64,000 nucleotides of DNA from Crotalaria pallida (lineage: Eukaryota; Streptophyta; Magnoliopsida; Fabales; Fabaceae), in NCBI GenBank assembly GCA_037953625.1, contig CM075649.1:65245660-65309659 (forward strand), in the 5' to 3' direction. Positions 34,675 through 45,526 of this stretch are shown here, in pieces. Numbering within the stretch: position 1 is the stretch's first letter; each line of letters starts with the position of its first letter. The notes under the pieces were generated by a model. That model saw only the letters and a program-made list of their open reading frames with translations, had not been told where the DNA came from and ran no database searches. A program made the translations under genes and the position numbers.

Positions 34675-35408
34675 GTGCGTGTATATGGTATATGATGAGG
34701 ATCAGGGGATCCGGTGTGGGGATGTTGTGGAGGAGATTCTGTTCCTGCTGATGATGATGATGATGTTTTCTTTTGCTACCTGGAGACTGCTACTACCATC
34801 ACTACTACTACTGGTTCTACCAGATCTATGTGACCACCTCTAGAGTCTTTATATTTTTGAGATGTATATATTGTAGATATACCTTTGAGTACTCTAGGGT
34901 CATGGTTTTATTTTGGACATAGGTCTTTATGGACTTGTATGTGGATCTTGGAGACTTATGCTGGGACTATGTATCACTTGACTCTTTTCACTTATATGTA
35001 TATATATATATATAATCTATGTTTATACTACTATTGGTTACATAGTCCTACAATTTCCGCTTACTCTGATATAACCTATTTAAAGAATTCGGCTACAAAG
35101 GAATTAAATGGTAACAGTTTTACTAACGAAAGAAAAGATGGCATCGCTTACTTTCTATCGGATAAATACGATTTCAACACGAATGCTATCCAGTTTGTGA
35201 AAAGGTTTTAGAGAATTCCGAATTCAACACAATTGTTTAAAATGATATAGAATTTCTTCTCCAAGAATTCCATGTTTGGAATTGTGCACCCGCCTAAGAA
35301 AAGAAAATTTTATTTCCACATTTTCTTATATAATCACAAGTCCATATAATTTATCAAGTAATACTTAACTATTGTAATATTTACTTGGTCTGGGAAAAGG
35401 GTGTCACA
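34675..35408 (+). other. Distal part of the Tekay 3' LTR
   Basis: Non-coding. It contains GATGAT and ACTACT microsatellite stretches near 34750-34815, a short (TA)n at about 34998-35013, and an AT-rich end. Nothing else recognised. Confidence 0.6.
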
Positions 35409-35913
35409 GCTAAACTCTACCCTCCTAAACATCAACCTAACCAATCAACAATTACACCTATTTATAACTCTATTACTATAATTAAACCCTTCCTCTAACA
35501 CTAGACCAAAGTACACCCCTTACCTTGAGGAGAGAGAGAGAGAGAAATTGGGGTTTTGATGGAGTTCCCACACCAAGCTCCAATCCAAGATCCTAAGGCT
35601 CCTATTCCTTGTCCTTAAGCACATTCCAAACTCCTTTGCATGATTAGAGAGCTTTATGGAATGGATTGGGAAAGTTAGGGTTTGGGTTGGATTTGGGGTT
35701 TTGTGAGAAAAAGAGGAAATTGAGAATTGAAAGAGGGGAAAGCATGAGCGAGTGATAGGGAGATGATTTGGGGGGTTAATTTGATGTTATTTGGTGTTGA
35801 TTTGTGGGATTGCAAAACCCTAAGGCATGAGAAGAAGAAGCATTCCTGGAGGAGGAAGAGAGAGCACTGAAGTTTTGCTTCAAAACATGTTTATAAAACT
35901 GATCTGCTGCAAT

Positions 35914-36064
35914 GTATTCGGATACATCACTAAGTATCCGGATACTTCGAGTTGAAAAGCACTGGTTAATTGATTAACTGGGTGGTTAATCGATTAACCC
36001 ATGTAAATTTGGCCAAAATCAACTTTCTGGCCTTAATCGATTAATCTCCTGGTTAATCGATTAA
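35914..36064 (-). promoter_or_regulatory. H palindrome pairs with 20-bp spacing
   Basis: GTATTCGGATAC at 35914 with GTATCCGGATAC at 35934; TTAATTGATTAA at 35966 with TTAATCGATTAA at 35986; TTAATCGATTAA at 36033 and 36053. All three pairs are exactly 20 bp start to start. They lie between the GTCGGAT module and the AG-rich leader, so in U3. Confidence 0.88.
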
Positions 36065-36101
36065 CTGGTTCAGTCCACTATTTCCTATGCACTTCAAATC
36101 G

Positions 36102-36190
36102 TCATAACTTCTTCGTTAACCGTCGGATCTTGCTCAAATTTGGAGGCAAGCTTCCTAAGACACTCTTCTTCACATCCAACGGTGGAATTT
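36102..36190 (-). promoter_or_regulatory. GTCGGAT module, H copy
   Basis: ATAACTTCTTCGTTAACCGT, CGGATCTTGCTCAAATTT, then about 40 bp on ATCCAACGGTGGAA. The same module is at 40022 (E1) and, inverted, at 41237 (D), always beside the palindromes. Confidence 0.8.
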
Positions 36191-37146
36191 GGGTTTAGAG
36201 CTATGGATCTTCTTTTCCTTATTTTCTAATGTCCTATGTTGCTAGTCCTTAAATAACCTTTCTAAACCACAAATTTATCCCATCATATTCCTTTCTCTAC
36301 ACTCTAAACCTATTCTAACCTATTTCTACTTCATATCAACCTACTCTTAGCTAAACATTACGCTCTAAACACTTAAGCATACACTAATTTACGTCTAATA
36401 ACTATTCTAAACGGATATCGAAAATTGGGGATGTTACAATTCTCCACCACTTATATGAATTTCGTCCCCGAAATTCGGCTTACTACAACTAAAAGGATGA
36501 TACAGAGCTATATGCTCGATTGAACAAGAGGTCTTGACCTACTTCAGGATAGACAGAACCTTGGGGATTCACTCCCCCACTTGGGATGCAACTCCGGTTG
36601 GATTTTTTACTAGGCCTACTGGATTGCTATTGACACTTTCACCAAAAAGTCCCACTTAGTTTCTTAAGGTTCCATGTAACACCCCGATTCGGCAACTTGA
36701 AAACTTCCGTAACTTAAATTAAATGTAGTGAAAATTAGGGCCATTTTTTTTTAAAACGTAATACGTAATCATGAGAGCACTTAGGTTTTCAAAACATGGT
36801 TACATTTAAAACTCATGTTCTCAAGTTGCGTAAAACCTTTCAAGTTCCAAACCGAGATGTCACAAGACACCGCACTTTGAAACTCGTTTTCAAAACATCA
36901 TTTAAAACATCGCCCATTGACTCATTTCAAAACATCAGTGTTAAATGAAACTTTGGCCGGGGTACAGTATGATAGAGCGAAGGCAATCTAAGAACTTACA
37001 ATGGAGTACAATGCTCTGAGGGGAATTACCTATCCTCTAGTCATACTCCCTAAGACTTGTCGTCTAACTCCGGATATTGGCAGCCCAAGCTCTCCAATTG
37101 CAAATAGAGTCGTCCTCATCTGCTGCCTCAGTGATCTTCTCTAGAT

Positions 37147-37151
37147 ACTAT
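37147..37151. repeat. Probable target-site duplication of E1, left copy
   Basis: ACTAT, against ACCAT at 40357-40361: one mismatch. Confidence 0.7.
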
Positions 37152-37771
37152 TGTAACATCCTCACTTTAATTAGTTAATTTTAAATTTTAATAAAATCAG
37201 AGTTTGAAAATTCATTTTAGAATTTGATTTCTTATTAAAGGTTTTACGAAAATCCGGCAGAGTTTCCTCTGTTTTTCGGACTTCCCAAAAATTTCTTCTT
37301 ATAAACCTGTCAGTCCAGAATTGTTTAAAAACATAAATACCACAAATTAAAAACCAGTTCAGATCCTAACGCCCGATTAGTACCACTCTCAGGGCACATA
37401 ACTACACATATTATAAATTACAAAAAAATAACAGTTTTTAATGTAATTAAAAACAAAATCCCCTCTTGGTATCATAACCACACTCCACGTGGTGGAGGGT
37501 TTCCAGTTCGGCCCGCAACAGTGTAAGCTCCGCTTCCGTACCTTTAAAAATATAGCAAGAAGGGTAGCATTACACAGAACTTAAAAAGATAAATTCTATA
37601 AGAAGACATAGTAAATAACTAAGCCTACATAATTATTAATATATTTTATTCATAATTATTCATATAATTAATCTCTTTTAGTTCTTCACTTATTCTCACA
37701 TTCTTTTAATTATTGATTCTCTTTTCTTTCTTTCCTTTCCATTCTTTATCCATTTTCTTTTTCTTTTTCTT

Positions 37772-38262
37772 TATGACTGAGTCCAAAAGACCATCAGCCG
37801 TTTTCTTCTATATGACTGAGTCCAAAAGACCATCAACCGTTTTCCTTTATATGACTGAGTCCAAAAGACCATCAGCCGTTTTCCTTTTCTTATGACTGAG
37901 TCCAACAGACCATCAGCCGTTTATCTTTTATCATGACTGAGTCCAACAGACCATCAGCCGTTTACCTTTTATTATGACTGAGTCCCACAGACCATCAGCC
38001 GTTCATCTTTTATTATGACTGAGTCCCACAAACCATCAGTCGTTCATCTTTTATTATGACTGAGTCCAACAGACCATCAGCCGTTCATCTTTTCTTTATG
38101 ACTGAGTCCAACAGACCATCAGCCGTTCATCTTTTCTTTATGACTGAGTCCAACAGACCATCAGTCGTTCATCTTTTCTTTAGGACTGAGTCCAACAGAC
38201 CATCAGCCGTTCATCTTTTCTTTATGACTGAGTCCAACAGACCATCAGCCGTTCTCTTTTAT
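37772..38262. repeat. E1 minisatellite, 12 copies of 39-42 bp
   Basis: Unit ATGACTGAGTCCAACAGACC followed by ATCAGCCGTTCATCTTTTC. The first three copies have AAAAGA and a 39-bp period; later ones are 41-42 bp. Open frames here are repeat artefacts. Confidence 0.93.
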
Positions 38263-39130
38263 TCTTTCTTAATTATTTCTCTTTTCTCTTCTTATAATTT
38301 AAGTATTTCTTTTATACTTGTCTCAATCTTTTGATCTTTATTTTCGTTTATGACTTATCACATTTTTCTACATTTTCTACTTTACTCTTTTTCTTTTGTT
38401 AGTTTCCCTCGATTTTATCCAACTCTAATTAATACGGTCAAGTATAGTATATTCTAGTTCTCGTTACTAATTCTTAGTTATTTCTTAATTTCCTTATCTC
38501 AGTCAATTACCTAACTCATTGTTCCTATTTCATTAACTATATTTTATTTAATTTCTCTATTAACATAATCTAGATTCTCAATTTTTATTACATTATTCTA
38601 CCTAACTTCCCTCATAATGTACTCTCTCTTCGTTTTATTATCTTTTTATTAATCGGCTTATCGGTTTCCTATTTTCTTTTAAATCTAATTCATTATTTTG
38701 CGCCTATTGCTCTAATCTGTCCTGCACGTATTTATTATTCCCTATACTAATCCCTCCTTTACCTCACTTTACTCTTCGGGTACTATTATACTTATTATCT
38801 TTTCATTCATTAATTCTACTCTCTCTTTTGCCTATTTCGTTTACCCTTTTTGTCCTTTTACTTCCCCTATGGTTTTATTTTTATGATTGCTCACGTTTTT
38901 GTTTTATTCTAACTATTTTAACATTCTAATTACGCTCATTCGTTCCGGGCCTTATTCTACGCTCATTCCTTTTATTCCCTAAAGTGTAGTTTCAATTAAC
39001 AATTCTAATTACTCATTTATATCAGCGGGGACTACCCTAAGGTTCATTAACATACTTTTTAATTACCCTATTCTCAGCTACCACTATAGCATCCTACAAT
39101 TTACTTCTCAAGTAAAGGTAACACGAACCC
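38263..39130 (-). other. E1 AT-rich intron remainder
   Basis: T-rich on +, A-rich on -. Aligns with 54550-55500 in E2. No feature recognised. Confidence 0.5.
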
Positions 39131-39828
39131 TCTTACCTCAGGCTTTTTAAATAGAACCTGGATTTTAGCTCGGCGACGATGACGGCGTCGGTGTTGCTCC
39201 TCGTTAGCGGGAACGATCGCGACTGGACCGAGGCAAGAGCTTCGAGCTTCGAGGTTCCCGACACGAGCCCGACACGATCACGGGTCGATAACGGCGCCGG
39301 TGAGATCCGTGGAGAGAGAGAAAACTTGCGGATGAGAGAGGAAGGAAATGAGGGTGAACTTGTGGCTATGGTGCTGGGCTTATGGAGGTGGTGGCGGTGG
39401 TCCAAGGGCGGCGGCGGCCGGAGAGGAGGGAAATGGGCGGTGATGGAGGAGAGAGATGAGGGATCTAAGTGAGAGAGAGAAAGAGAGAGAGCAAGGGCCA
39501 AGGGGGAAGAGAGAGAAAGGGGTTTATGAAGGTGGTGGTGGGTTGTACCGGTGGTGGTGGCCGCGGGTCTAGGTGGCGGCGGCGGTTTCCGGTGGAGGAA
39601 CAAGGAGGAGAGGGAGAATCAAGTGAGAGGAGGAGAAAGAGAGAAAGGGACCAAGGAAGGTGGAGCTTCAATGGAGGAAGGATTGGAAGGGAGATTTTGG
39701 TGCTTGGTGGTGTTGGGGGCGGTTTTGGGGTGAGGAGGGAGGAGATGGGGCGGAGAAATGAGGGAGGAGGGGTGGAAATGGGGGTTTGGCCTTTAAAACG
39801 CGATTTTGGTGTTGCAGATCGCAGAATT

Positions 39829-39960
39829 TTCGCTTAAGCGAAATCTGGTCGCTTAAGCGAACACAATTGGTGTTGATACTGGAGCAGTTTCGTTTAAGCC
39901 AAAAATTTTCGCTTAAGCCAAAATATTTTCGCGTAAGCGAAATATTTTCGCTTAAGCCAA
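39829..39960 (-). promoter_or_regulatory. E1 CGCTTAAGCG palindrome cluster, 19-20 bp phased
   Basis: CGCTTAAGCG or near variants start at 39831, 39850, 39891, 39910, 39930 and 39949, giving steps of 19, 41, 19, 20 and 19. Two are perfect and four carry one or two changes. Confidence 0.85.
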
Positions 39961-40021
39961 ATGTACAGGTAGTGCTACTTCATATTTCTATTTTTCAGCT
40001 ATTTTCTCCCAACTCCAAATA

Positions 40022-40110
40022 GCCATAACTTCTTCGTTCACCGTCGGATCTTGCTCAAATTTGACGAGTAACTTCGTAAAAATCATAGCTTCATATCCAA
40101 CGGTGGAAAT
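40022..40110 (-). promoter_or_regulatory. GTCGGAT module, E1 copy
   Basis: CATAACTTCTTCGTTCACCG, CGGATCTTGCTCAAATTT, then ATCCAACGGTGGAA about 40 bp later. Same module as in H and D. Confidence 0.8.
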
Positions 40111-41236
40111 TGTGTTTTGAGGCTTAAATCTTTTATTTTGAATTTCCTAATGTCGGGTGTTTATAACACCGAAAATCGATTTTTAACACTCGTTTGGTCT
40201 TCTTTAAATTTGCTTTTCGATGCAAATGCTCCTTAACTCCTTCATGGCACTCAAAGAATTCCTAATCCATCATTTTAACTCCCTTTTAGGATAATCCTTA
40301 TTTCCAAATCTTTTATTATTCTAATTATTATTAGAATTAAAATTCGGGATGTTACAACCATCCTCGGGGACAAACTTCTATGCTCCTCCTTACAGGTGTA
40401 CGAATGGATCGCTACACGCTACGCCATCTACCAGTTGCAATATCAGCGATTGCCGATACGACAACATGTTAGGAGAGAGTCAGTGTTCCGAACACTAACG
40501 GGTTGACCATGCGGTCTCATGGTAGATTTAATATAAAGATAAACAGATAACGTAACAAAACAACAAAACTAAGATAGCATAACAAAGACATTTATCCTAA
40601 TGCAACCACATCATATATAACATGTTATACACATAGCATGTATGAGACATATATACAAAGCATATCATAATTTTCCAAACACATCAATATCATCACTCAT
40701 AATCAAATCATTCATTACGCTTAAACCCCAACTTTTTCAATCTTTCTGAAATTCATTTATGCTTTTCTTCTTGAAATTTTCTTACAGGACGTTCACAAAT
40801 CTTTTCCATTCTTTCTTAATTGTTGCCTCAAGATTTATTACGCCACGAATCATTTCTCGTGCTTGTCTTATAATTTTACTCAACGCTTAATATTTTTATT
40901 GTACTTTTCTTTGATATATCTTAGTCTTTTAAGTTTTATCGTTCTTGTTCACTCAATGATGGGGGGAACATCATCATTGAGGAAGTTGTAACGTCCTCAA
41001 TTTAATTTCCAGTTAATTTATTTAATTAATTGTTATCAAAATATATTAGAGTTAATTAAGAAAAATTAAGATAATTAATCCAATGAGTATGTGAGGTGTT
41101 AGAAAGGAGTTAGAAAGGGGAGAATCGAAATCGGAATTGAATCGGGTTAAAAAGTGCAATTTTAGCTAAGTTAAATCACCTTTCCAACAACCCTAGTTTG
41201 GAAAATTGTAATTAAATAATTACAACTCCAATCAAG

Positions 41237-41328
41237 ATTTCCACCGTTGGATATGGATTATGGATTTTTAGGAACCTTGCTTTAAAATTTGAGCAAGATC
41301 CGACGGTTAACGAAGAAGTTATGGTGAT
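41237..41328 (+). promoter_or_regulatory. GTCGGAT module, D copy
   Basis: TTTCCACCGTTGGATATGG, then AAATTTGAGCAAGATCCGAC and GGTTAACGAAGAAGTTATGG; the inverse of the H and E1 copies, in keeping with D lying on the + strand. Confidence 0.8.
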
Positions 41329-41379
41329 TTGAAAACACGATGAAAATAGAATAAAAATAGAAAAGGCAATTAGCAGTGG

Positions 41380-41433
41380 TTAATCGAGTATTAATCGATT
41401 AACTGCCATTTTAATCGAGTATTAATCGATTAA
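41380..41433 (+). promoter_or_regulatory. D TTAATCGATTAA palindromes
   Basis: Perfect TTAATCGATTAA at 41391 and 41422; partial TTAATCGAG at 41380 and 41411. Steps 11, 20 and 11 bp. Confidence 0.85.
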
Positions 41434-41745
41434 GTCGAGTTTTTCAGCCCAGAAAACAACGTTTTGGCCTTCTTCTTCACACATTCTTCCATGGCTTTCT
41501 CTCTCTACTAGAGGCCGAACTTCTCTCCCTTCTCTCCATGATTTCACCTTCAAATCATCACTTAAACCCATGAATAATCACTAAAAATCAATCCCCATCA
41601 CCCACAAACCTTTAATATTCTATCAATCTCTCAAGATCAAGGATTGGAAGCTCTCTCTCTCCCTCTCTCCACGTTTTTCTCTCTCATCCAGCAAGAGGGT
41701 TTTAGCTCAAATTGGTATTTTCTATCTTTAATCTTCAAAATCAAG

Positions 41746-42809
41746 GTAAGGGGGTTGATTCATGGGCTTGGGAGTTGAATTTTGGGTGTGTATAATTATC
41801 ATTAAGTTTAGGGTTAGATAATATGATTTTCTCTCTTTAATATATATGTTATTGTTCATGAAATTGCTTGACCCTATTTGCTACATGAAATAAGCATGAT
41901 TATTAGTTGTATTCGTGGTTTGTTTTGTATTAGTTGTTTACCTTGCAATTAGTTGAGGAATTTATGGACATTGTAAGTAATAAGTTGAAAAAGGAATTTA
42001 TGAGAATAAGGAGTAAGAAATTGTTTATGTTAGTAAATATGTAATTATGTATCTTCAAGTAAAAAAATGAGATGTTTTGAAAAGTTTATATGAATTGGAA
42101 ATGAGAAGTGTTACTTTGCAAATTATGAGTATGAGAAATGAAAGAAATAAAGTGGTAATGCAAAGTAAGGAAAAAAAATAAGAAGGTCTGCAGCTATTAA
42201 TCGCGTTTTGGGATCCACACCCATTAGGTGCACACGGTTAGGACAGGGTCCTACTAGCAAAGTAGGCCCGAATTAGCCCCAATAGGTACAAAGCTCGCTC
42301 AGGAAAAATCCCCATAAGATCAAAGGCTCGTTAGGTTACGTGGATCCTACGCGATGATTAATAGCTGAATTACCAAATATAATCATGAAATATGAATAAA
42401 TGAGAATATATGAAAGAGAGTGAAGAAAAGAAAATAAAGAAAAGGCCCTAACGAGGGAAAGGTCTTATGGGTCAAGAAGTCCTGAGTGAGAAGAAGTCCT
42501 ATTGGGTGAAGATACCATCCTAACCAATTGTGCAGCAAGAATACCTAATGGAATTCATAATGCAAGCAAAGTTAAGATACAAAAGTTAAAAGCTTGTGAA
42601 AGTAAAAGTCATGTTTAAAGTTGAAGAAAAACCAAGAGTGTTTATCATTGATATATATATGATTTAATTTCGAACCAATAAGGTATGAAATGAAGCATGA
42701 TTTATGTATGTGTATGAATTGATTGTTGCATGCCTTATTTGTTCTTATGCCTCTTTAAAATGACATTTCTGGGTTCGTGGATTTCTCACCCCTTACGCCC
42801 ATTTTTCAG
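41746..42809 (+). other. Predicted leader intron in D
   Basis: Donor TCAAG|GTAAGG at 41746, acceptor CCATTTTTCAG|GT at 42809, with a pyrimidine-rich run just before it. 1064 bp. The best splice pair of the set. Confidence 0.6.
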
Positions 42810-43484
42810 GTTCAGAGGTAGATTCCGAGGTCCCAGCCGAGCAGGATCACTCTCCCAACTAGGGAGAGTAGTGGTTCATACTTTTATTCTACTAGTTTTG
42901 GATTTAGTTATTTTGAGATTTTATATAAAAACTTAGTTTAAACTTTCCTTATGACTTAGTATATTTTTGTGGTGCAATGTGTGAGCACCTTTGGGCCGGA
43001 TTTCCTCCGCTATGACGGGGACGTTCCGTGCATATTTTTGTTGTAAATAATACCTATGTAATGTTGCAAAACTAAATGAGTGCGGGGCTATAGAATGAGC
43101 TGGGGAAACACCCTAGCACCACACATAAGTAAAAGGAACTGAACTGGAAAATGTATTTTTAACTTTCACGCAGGTAGCAGGTTTTCAAGAAATATGGAAA
43201 ATATCCGATAAACAGAGGAGACTCTGTCGGATTTTTCCTAAAAATTTTCTATAACTAAATACTACTAAATATATTTTCTAAATAAGGGTAATTAAGTAAT
43301 TCCACATGTGTACCCCTTTGTTTGTAAAAGTTAGGAAAAGAAAAATTCTAGACCACTATTTTAATAATGAATTTAGGCTTCCCCACTCTGATAATGGAGT
43401 TAGAAATTAATTAAGCAAAGAAAACTCATAAAATCTTTGTTTAATCGTATAATAAAACTTAGGGTGTCACAGAAGTCACACACG

Positions 43485-43567
43485 TCTACATCTCCTCTGT
43501 CATCCACCCAACCTAGTCGGAAGCAAACAGGAGTACAGGACCTTTACCACGCGGGCACGACAGCTGT
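43485..43567 (-). other. Conserved ~80-bp LTR core, element C copy
   Basis: Reverse complement of the block at 20501, for example AGCAAACAGGAGTACAGGAC and ACCTAGTCGGAAGC. Sequence on both sides is much less alike. Confidence 0.8.
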
Positions 43568-44249
43568 CTCACAATCAAATGGTCCCAGACCAGAAGGACT
43601 ACAACCTCAAATCAATTCATATCATTTCATTCATATCATATAATCAAAGCACGCTCTCAGCGGCAATCACAAATGCCCCGTTCCAGTCCCTCTCACTGTT
43701 CTAGACTTGCATTCAAGGGGGCGACAGTACAATTCTAGTTCCGGTGCAGAACTTGCCACGACATTGGACCCAGTCCCTACCACGTTAGTACGCCACATGT
43801 GGGATTCGTTCTGCCTAGAAAGTACTCTAGACTTCTTGACGTTTCACCGTCATCATCCTCCCCTCATGCAATCCCCACCTGAATATCCGCAGATACCCAT
43901 AGTATCTTCCTCTCCACTACTTCGATACGACACTCATACCTTACCGCGTTTGTAAATGTCTTTTAAAGTCTTTTAAGTTTTAGAATTTTAATTAGCGACT
44001 TAATCCTAACAGTCGGCCCGTCCTTGGTGCATCCCTTCAACGAAGCCCGACCACTAAACGCAATCTGTTCCCCCTAAAATCTCGAAGGCATCATGCCTCA
44101 AATCGCTATCTCATCTCATGCATCTCAGCATTATTCTCATCAGCTCACGTTCAGCATCTTTCTCATCATCACCATGGATCAGCAGCATCATCATTAGCAT
44201 TTTGCTCTTCGGTTGTTACTCGGTAACATCATCAGCATCGTTCTCCTCG

Positions 44250-44254
44250 ATTTT
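44250..44254. repeat. Target-site duplication of element F, left copy
   Basis: ATTTT, against ATTGT at 58042-58046. The copied flank inside F (51611-51615) preserves ATTGT, so the left copy has mutated. Confidence 0.8.
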
Positions 44255-45444
44255 TGTAACACCCCGATCTGGAAACTTGAAAACTTTAATCATTTTGGAC
44301 GAAAATTAGGGCCATTTTTTTTAAAGTGAGTAGTGAACAAAATGAGAATACTTTTGTTTTTCAAAACATAATTGTATAGCAAACTCATGTTCTCATGTTG
44401 AACCAACTCTTTCAAGTCCCAAACCGGAATGTCACATGACACTACGCTTCGAAACTCGATTTCCAAAAACATCAGGTACTTAAAATAGCCCGTATGATTT
44501 CTTGTCAAAGTACCAATACAAAGATTAATTTGTTGGTGTTACATCAGGACCATTACGTTGCTAGGAACTCATAGTGGGGATACATACTCAAAAAGGGAAA
44601 TTACCTAAACATCTAATCATGCTCTCACTAGTCTAGCTTGGCAAGCTTGCGGTACCACTCGTCATCATCTGCCAGAAGATCTTCTGGAGTAATGATCCAA
44701 CTCCCATCACTGTAATATTCTTCTGGGTCATCTCTATCGGACCAGAGGTCAGGATCTTCCTCCTCGTCGTCATCAGCAATCTCCTCCTCAGAACCATCAT
44801 GTCCATCCTCTTATTCTTCTTCTTCGGCTACCTCCTCCTCTTCCTCTAAATCCACTTGTCGACGCGGAATCTCATCAAAAATCATCCGGTAGACTGACGT
44901 AGTGCTATTATTACCTCTTCGGGGAGTCGCCCCAATCTCCCGCAGTTGCTGATATCGCACCATGTTGGCCATCTAGACTCCATACAAATTTTATACAAGA
45001 AAGGATAGATAGAGTAGAGAGAGTGAGCAACCCAAAACGGCAATGTCGACTATGTGGGATTACATCAGGTAAATATTAAGACAAAATAAATATAACAACA
45101 CAGAATCAAACAACCAATCAAATACAATTAACCACACATACTTATCATCAAAATATAAATAGAAGCACACATCCTATCATCCAAAAATGAAAATTCAAGG
45201 TTCTTTAACATCACAATTTCCACTGTAAGACTTTCCTTTTCTTTTCTTTTCCTCAGACTCATCAATGCATCAAAGGTACTCATATCATTCACCATGCATA
45301 AATCTTATACATCACTTGAGACGAACATCATCATCAATACTATCTTTATTATTACACTTATCTTTGGAACATCTGGGTTATTTAAGTCTTATTAATTCGA
45401 TTAGCATCAATGATAAGGGGGAACATCATTGTGCTCACACACGT

Positions 45445-45526
45445 CTACATCTCCTCGGTCAACCACCCAACCTAGTCGGAAGCAAACAGGAGTACAGGAC
45501 CTTTACCACGCGGGCACGACAGCTGT
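45445..45526 (-). other. Conserved ~80-bp LTR core, element F left LTR
   Basis: Same block as at 20501 in reverse; identical over long stretches to the C and F right-LTR copies. Confidence 0.8.

Larger units (their letters stand above)
12231..35408 (+). mobile_element. Tekay-type Ty3/gypsy chromovirus, interrupted by elements A and G
   Basis: Components: LTR end at 12509, tRNA-iMet PBS, gag, protease, RT, RNase H, integrase, chromodomain, polypurine tract and a long 3' LTR ending at 35408. The chromodomain and Tekay-like sequence place it in the Tekay/Del chromovirus group. Pol is split by element A at 15576-28211 and the 3' LTR by element G at 32492-34566. Three nonsense codons make it non-functional. 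The right end abuts H. The left LTR boundary is unclear, and its sequence next to the PBS does not match the end of the 3' LTR. Confidence 0.85.
29778..35408 (+). repeat. Tekay 3' LTR (about 3.55 kb without nested element G)
   Basis: Starts TGTAACACCCCAAAATTT, ends AAAAGGGTGTCACA at 35408. In order: palindrome pair in U3, TATA box at 30197, leader with donor at 30690, intron-like segment with an ACTCGAGT array, acceptor at 32123, a short frame interrupted by G, then an AT-rich end. G occupies 32492-34566. Confidence 0.85.
35409..36674 (-). mobile_element. H: chromovirus LTR and 3' tail remnant, minus strand
   Basis: On the minus strand the LTR starts TGTAACATCCCCAATTT at 36438, preceded by the polypurine tract and the hairpin GAATTTCG-GGGA-CGAAATTC (36476-36457). 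Downstream come a GTCGGAT module, palindromes, an AG-rich leader and a donor CAAG|GTAAGG at 35523. It is cut at 35409 by the Tekay element, inside the predicted intron, and at 36674 by element C. The 236 bp of internal sequence shows no pol code. Confidence 0.75.
37542..39136 (-). other. Predicted leader intron in E1
   Basis: Minus strand donor CTGAG|GTAAGA at 39136 and acceptor TTTTTAAAG|GTAC at 37542. The E2 copy has the better acceptor TTTTACAG|GTAC at the same place. The minisatellite lies inside. Confidence 0.5.
37152..40356 (-). repeat. E1: solo chromovirus LTR, 3205 bp, minus strand
   Basis: Ends TGTAACATCCTCAC (left) and CGGGATGTTACA (right); flanked by ACTAT/ACCAT. No PBS or polypurine tract beside it, so a solo LTR. 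On the minus strand, in order: LTR start 40356, GTCGGAT module, palindromes, G/R-rich leader, donor 39136, intron-like segment with a minisatellite, acceptor 37542, and a block with TTTCCTCTGTTTTTCGGAC near the end. Frames in the leader (39133-39837) are compositional. Confidence 0.85.
40987..43470 (+). repeat. D: solo chromovirus LTR, 2484 bp
   Basis: Starts TGTAACGTCCTCAATTT, ends ACTTAGGGTGTCACA, flanked by identical GAAGT (40982-40986 and 43471-43475). No internal domain, so formed by LTR-LTR recombination. In order: inverted GTCGGAT module, TTAATCGATTAA palindromes, CT-rich leader, donor 41746, acceptor 42809, and near the end AAACAGAGGAGACTCTGTCG, which matches the family E end block. 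It is inserted in the C LTR just beside the conserved core. Confidence 0.93.

Noticed and set aside
35885..36437. Idea that the palindromes are satellite or origin DNA
   Set aside because: They lie in U3 of an LTR and occur in separate LTR families with different cores, so a regulatory role is simpler.
36439..36674. Possible pol C-terminus of H
   Set aside because: No frame gives a chromodomain-like end; it is left as non-coding tail.
37772..38262. Possible CRISPR-like array
   Set aside because: Direct tandem repeats without unique spacers, in a plant LTR.
37713..38334. Frame with a repeated MTESNRPSAV-type peptide
   Set aside because: The 39-42 bp period happens to be a multiple of three in many copies; no conserved start, and the other E-family LTR has an unrelated repeat there.
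39133..39837. Gly/Arg- and Ser/Pro/His-rich frames in the E1 leader
   Set aside because: GA-rich leader sequence gives open frames on both strands; the E2 copy differs by large indels.
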